A stretch of 64,000 nt of DNA from Kastovskya adunca ATA6-11-RM4 (lineage in GTDB: Bacteria; Cyanobacteriota; Cyanobacteriia; Cyanobacteriales; Coleofasciculaceae), in the NCBI GenBank assembly GCA_019359445.1, contig JAHHHJ010000005.1, positions 124,001-188,000 of the forward strand. Direction: 5' to 3'. The notes under the pieces were generated by a model. That model saw nothing but the letters and a program-made list of their open reading frames with translations. It ran no database searches and was not told the DNA's origin. This document shows, in pieces, positions 63,658 through 64,000 of this stretch. The first letter of the stretch is position 1. Every line of letters starts with the position of its first letter. The position numbers and the translations under genes were made by a program.

Positions 63658-64000
63658 ATGGAAATTCGGTTTAGTGAATCCTTTGCCAACAAGGGGAAAG
63701 TCTATCACGCTCAATGGGGACTAAATAAGATTTTTGGAGAAGATATAGATGAACGGAAGGTAATGAATGAGCAAGAACTCATTGCTCGTTTCGATGAGGT
63801 TTGGGAAAAAACGCTAAAAAAATTTATTGAGCGGTCAAAGCCATCTAACAAAGAACAGAAAGATGCCATAGTTGAAAAACTCAAGGAAATTTCTCGAAAA
63901 AGTAAATATCAACGACAAGACTACTTTAATCACAATGACGAACATTACGAGTTTCGTCTTTATGGAATAGATGGTGTAGCTCAGTTACAAAAATTATCAG
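63658..64000 (+). CDS. 5' end of an unrecognised gene, cut by the window end
   Basis: An open frame of 114 codons running off the right end. It starts MEIRFSESFANKGKVYHAQW and is rich in Lys, Glu and Asp with helical stretches. There is a weak purine-rich site (AAGAAAT) before the ATG. A reading frame this long without stop in A/T-rich sequence supports a real gene. No family was recognised. It lies 50 bp downstream of a MITE. Confidence 0.55.
   Translation, partial: MEIRFSESFANKGKVYHAQWGLNKIFGEDIDERKVMNEQELIARFDEVWEKTLKKFIERSKPSNKEQKDAIVEKLKEISRKSKYQRQDYFNHNDEHYEFRLYGIDGVAQLQKLS

Overview
This window is chromosomal DNA of a cyanobacterium, most likely a filamentous one. The evidence includes a magnesium-protoporphyrin monomethyl ester cyclase (acsF), the photosystem II subunit gene psb30/ycf12, a ClpR/ClpP3 pair, cyanobacteria-only families (DUF2996, GH57-DUF3536), many GCGATCGC (HIP1) sites and heptad-type short repeats. 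The left edge holds a hormogonium-polysaccharide (hps) pseudopilin cluster, which points to a gliding, hormogonium-like filament. No rRNA, tRNA or CRISPR array was seen.

Layout. 1-5131: 3' part of hpsA, then hpsB, hpsC and two more pseudopilin genes, with a terminator after the fourth gene. 5428-15080: glycogen branching enzyme, small secreted proteins, an orphan two-GAF histidine kinase, an FtsL-like protein with FtsI, and a DUF4342 protein. 15258-29046: ilvD, a pentapeptide-repeat protein, a damaged WD40 protein kinase, a Ca2+/H+ antiporter, GH57 and GHL10 glycoside hydrolases and a rhomboid protease. 29128-31276: an A/T-rich two-gene unit, the most novel-looking part. It encodes a PD-(D/E)XK nuclease-like domain fused to a ParA ATPase, overlapping a gene for a ParB-like protein with a duplicated C-terminal domain. 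31438-43748: GNAT acetyltransferase, prolyl oligopeptidase, pterin carbinolamine dehydratase, a phosphoribulokinase-like protein, two half-size GDT1 transporters, a YkgJ-type protein, psb30, a second pentapeptide protein, recJ, two envelope proteins and acsF. 44030-51346: DUF2996, threonine synthase between two ThiS/MoaD-like carriers, GH15, a J-domain protein, clpP3 and clpR. 51451-64000: VWA protein, internally deleted MATE transporter, coiled-coil protein, BrkB-like and DUF4112 proteins, EamA transporter, a second GNAT protein, an unnamed conserved protein, purB, mutL and a UbiG-like methyltransferase. The window ends with a repeat-rich stretch containing a probable MITE and the 5' end of an unrecognised gene.

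How the genes work together. Glycogen and alpha-glucan metabolism is represented by GlgB, GH57 and GH15. Division is represented by the FtsL-like protein and FtsI, proteostasis by ClpR/ClpP3 and a J-domain protein, and DNA maintenance by RecJ and MutL. Most genes are monocistronic or in pairs. Intergenic regions carry several dispersed repeat families, some of which run into coding ends.

All calls come from reading the sequence and remembered family knowledge. No database search was run, so family names are judgements and start sites marked as chosen are inferences.
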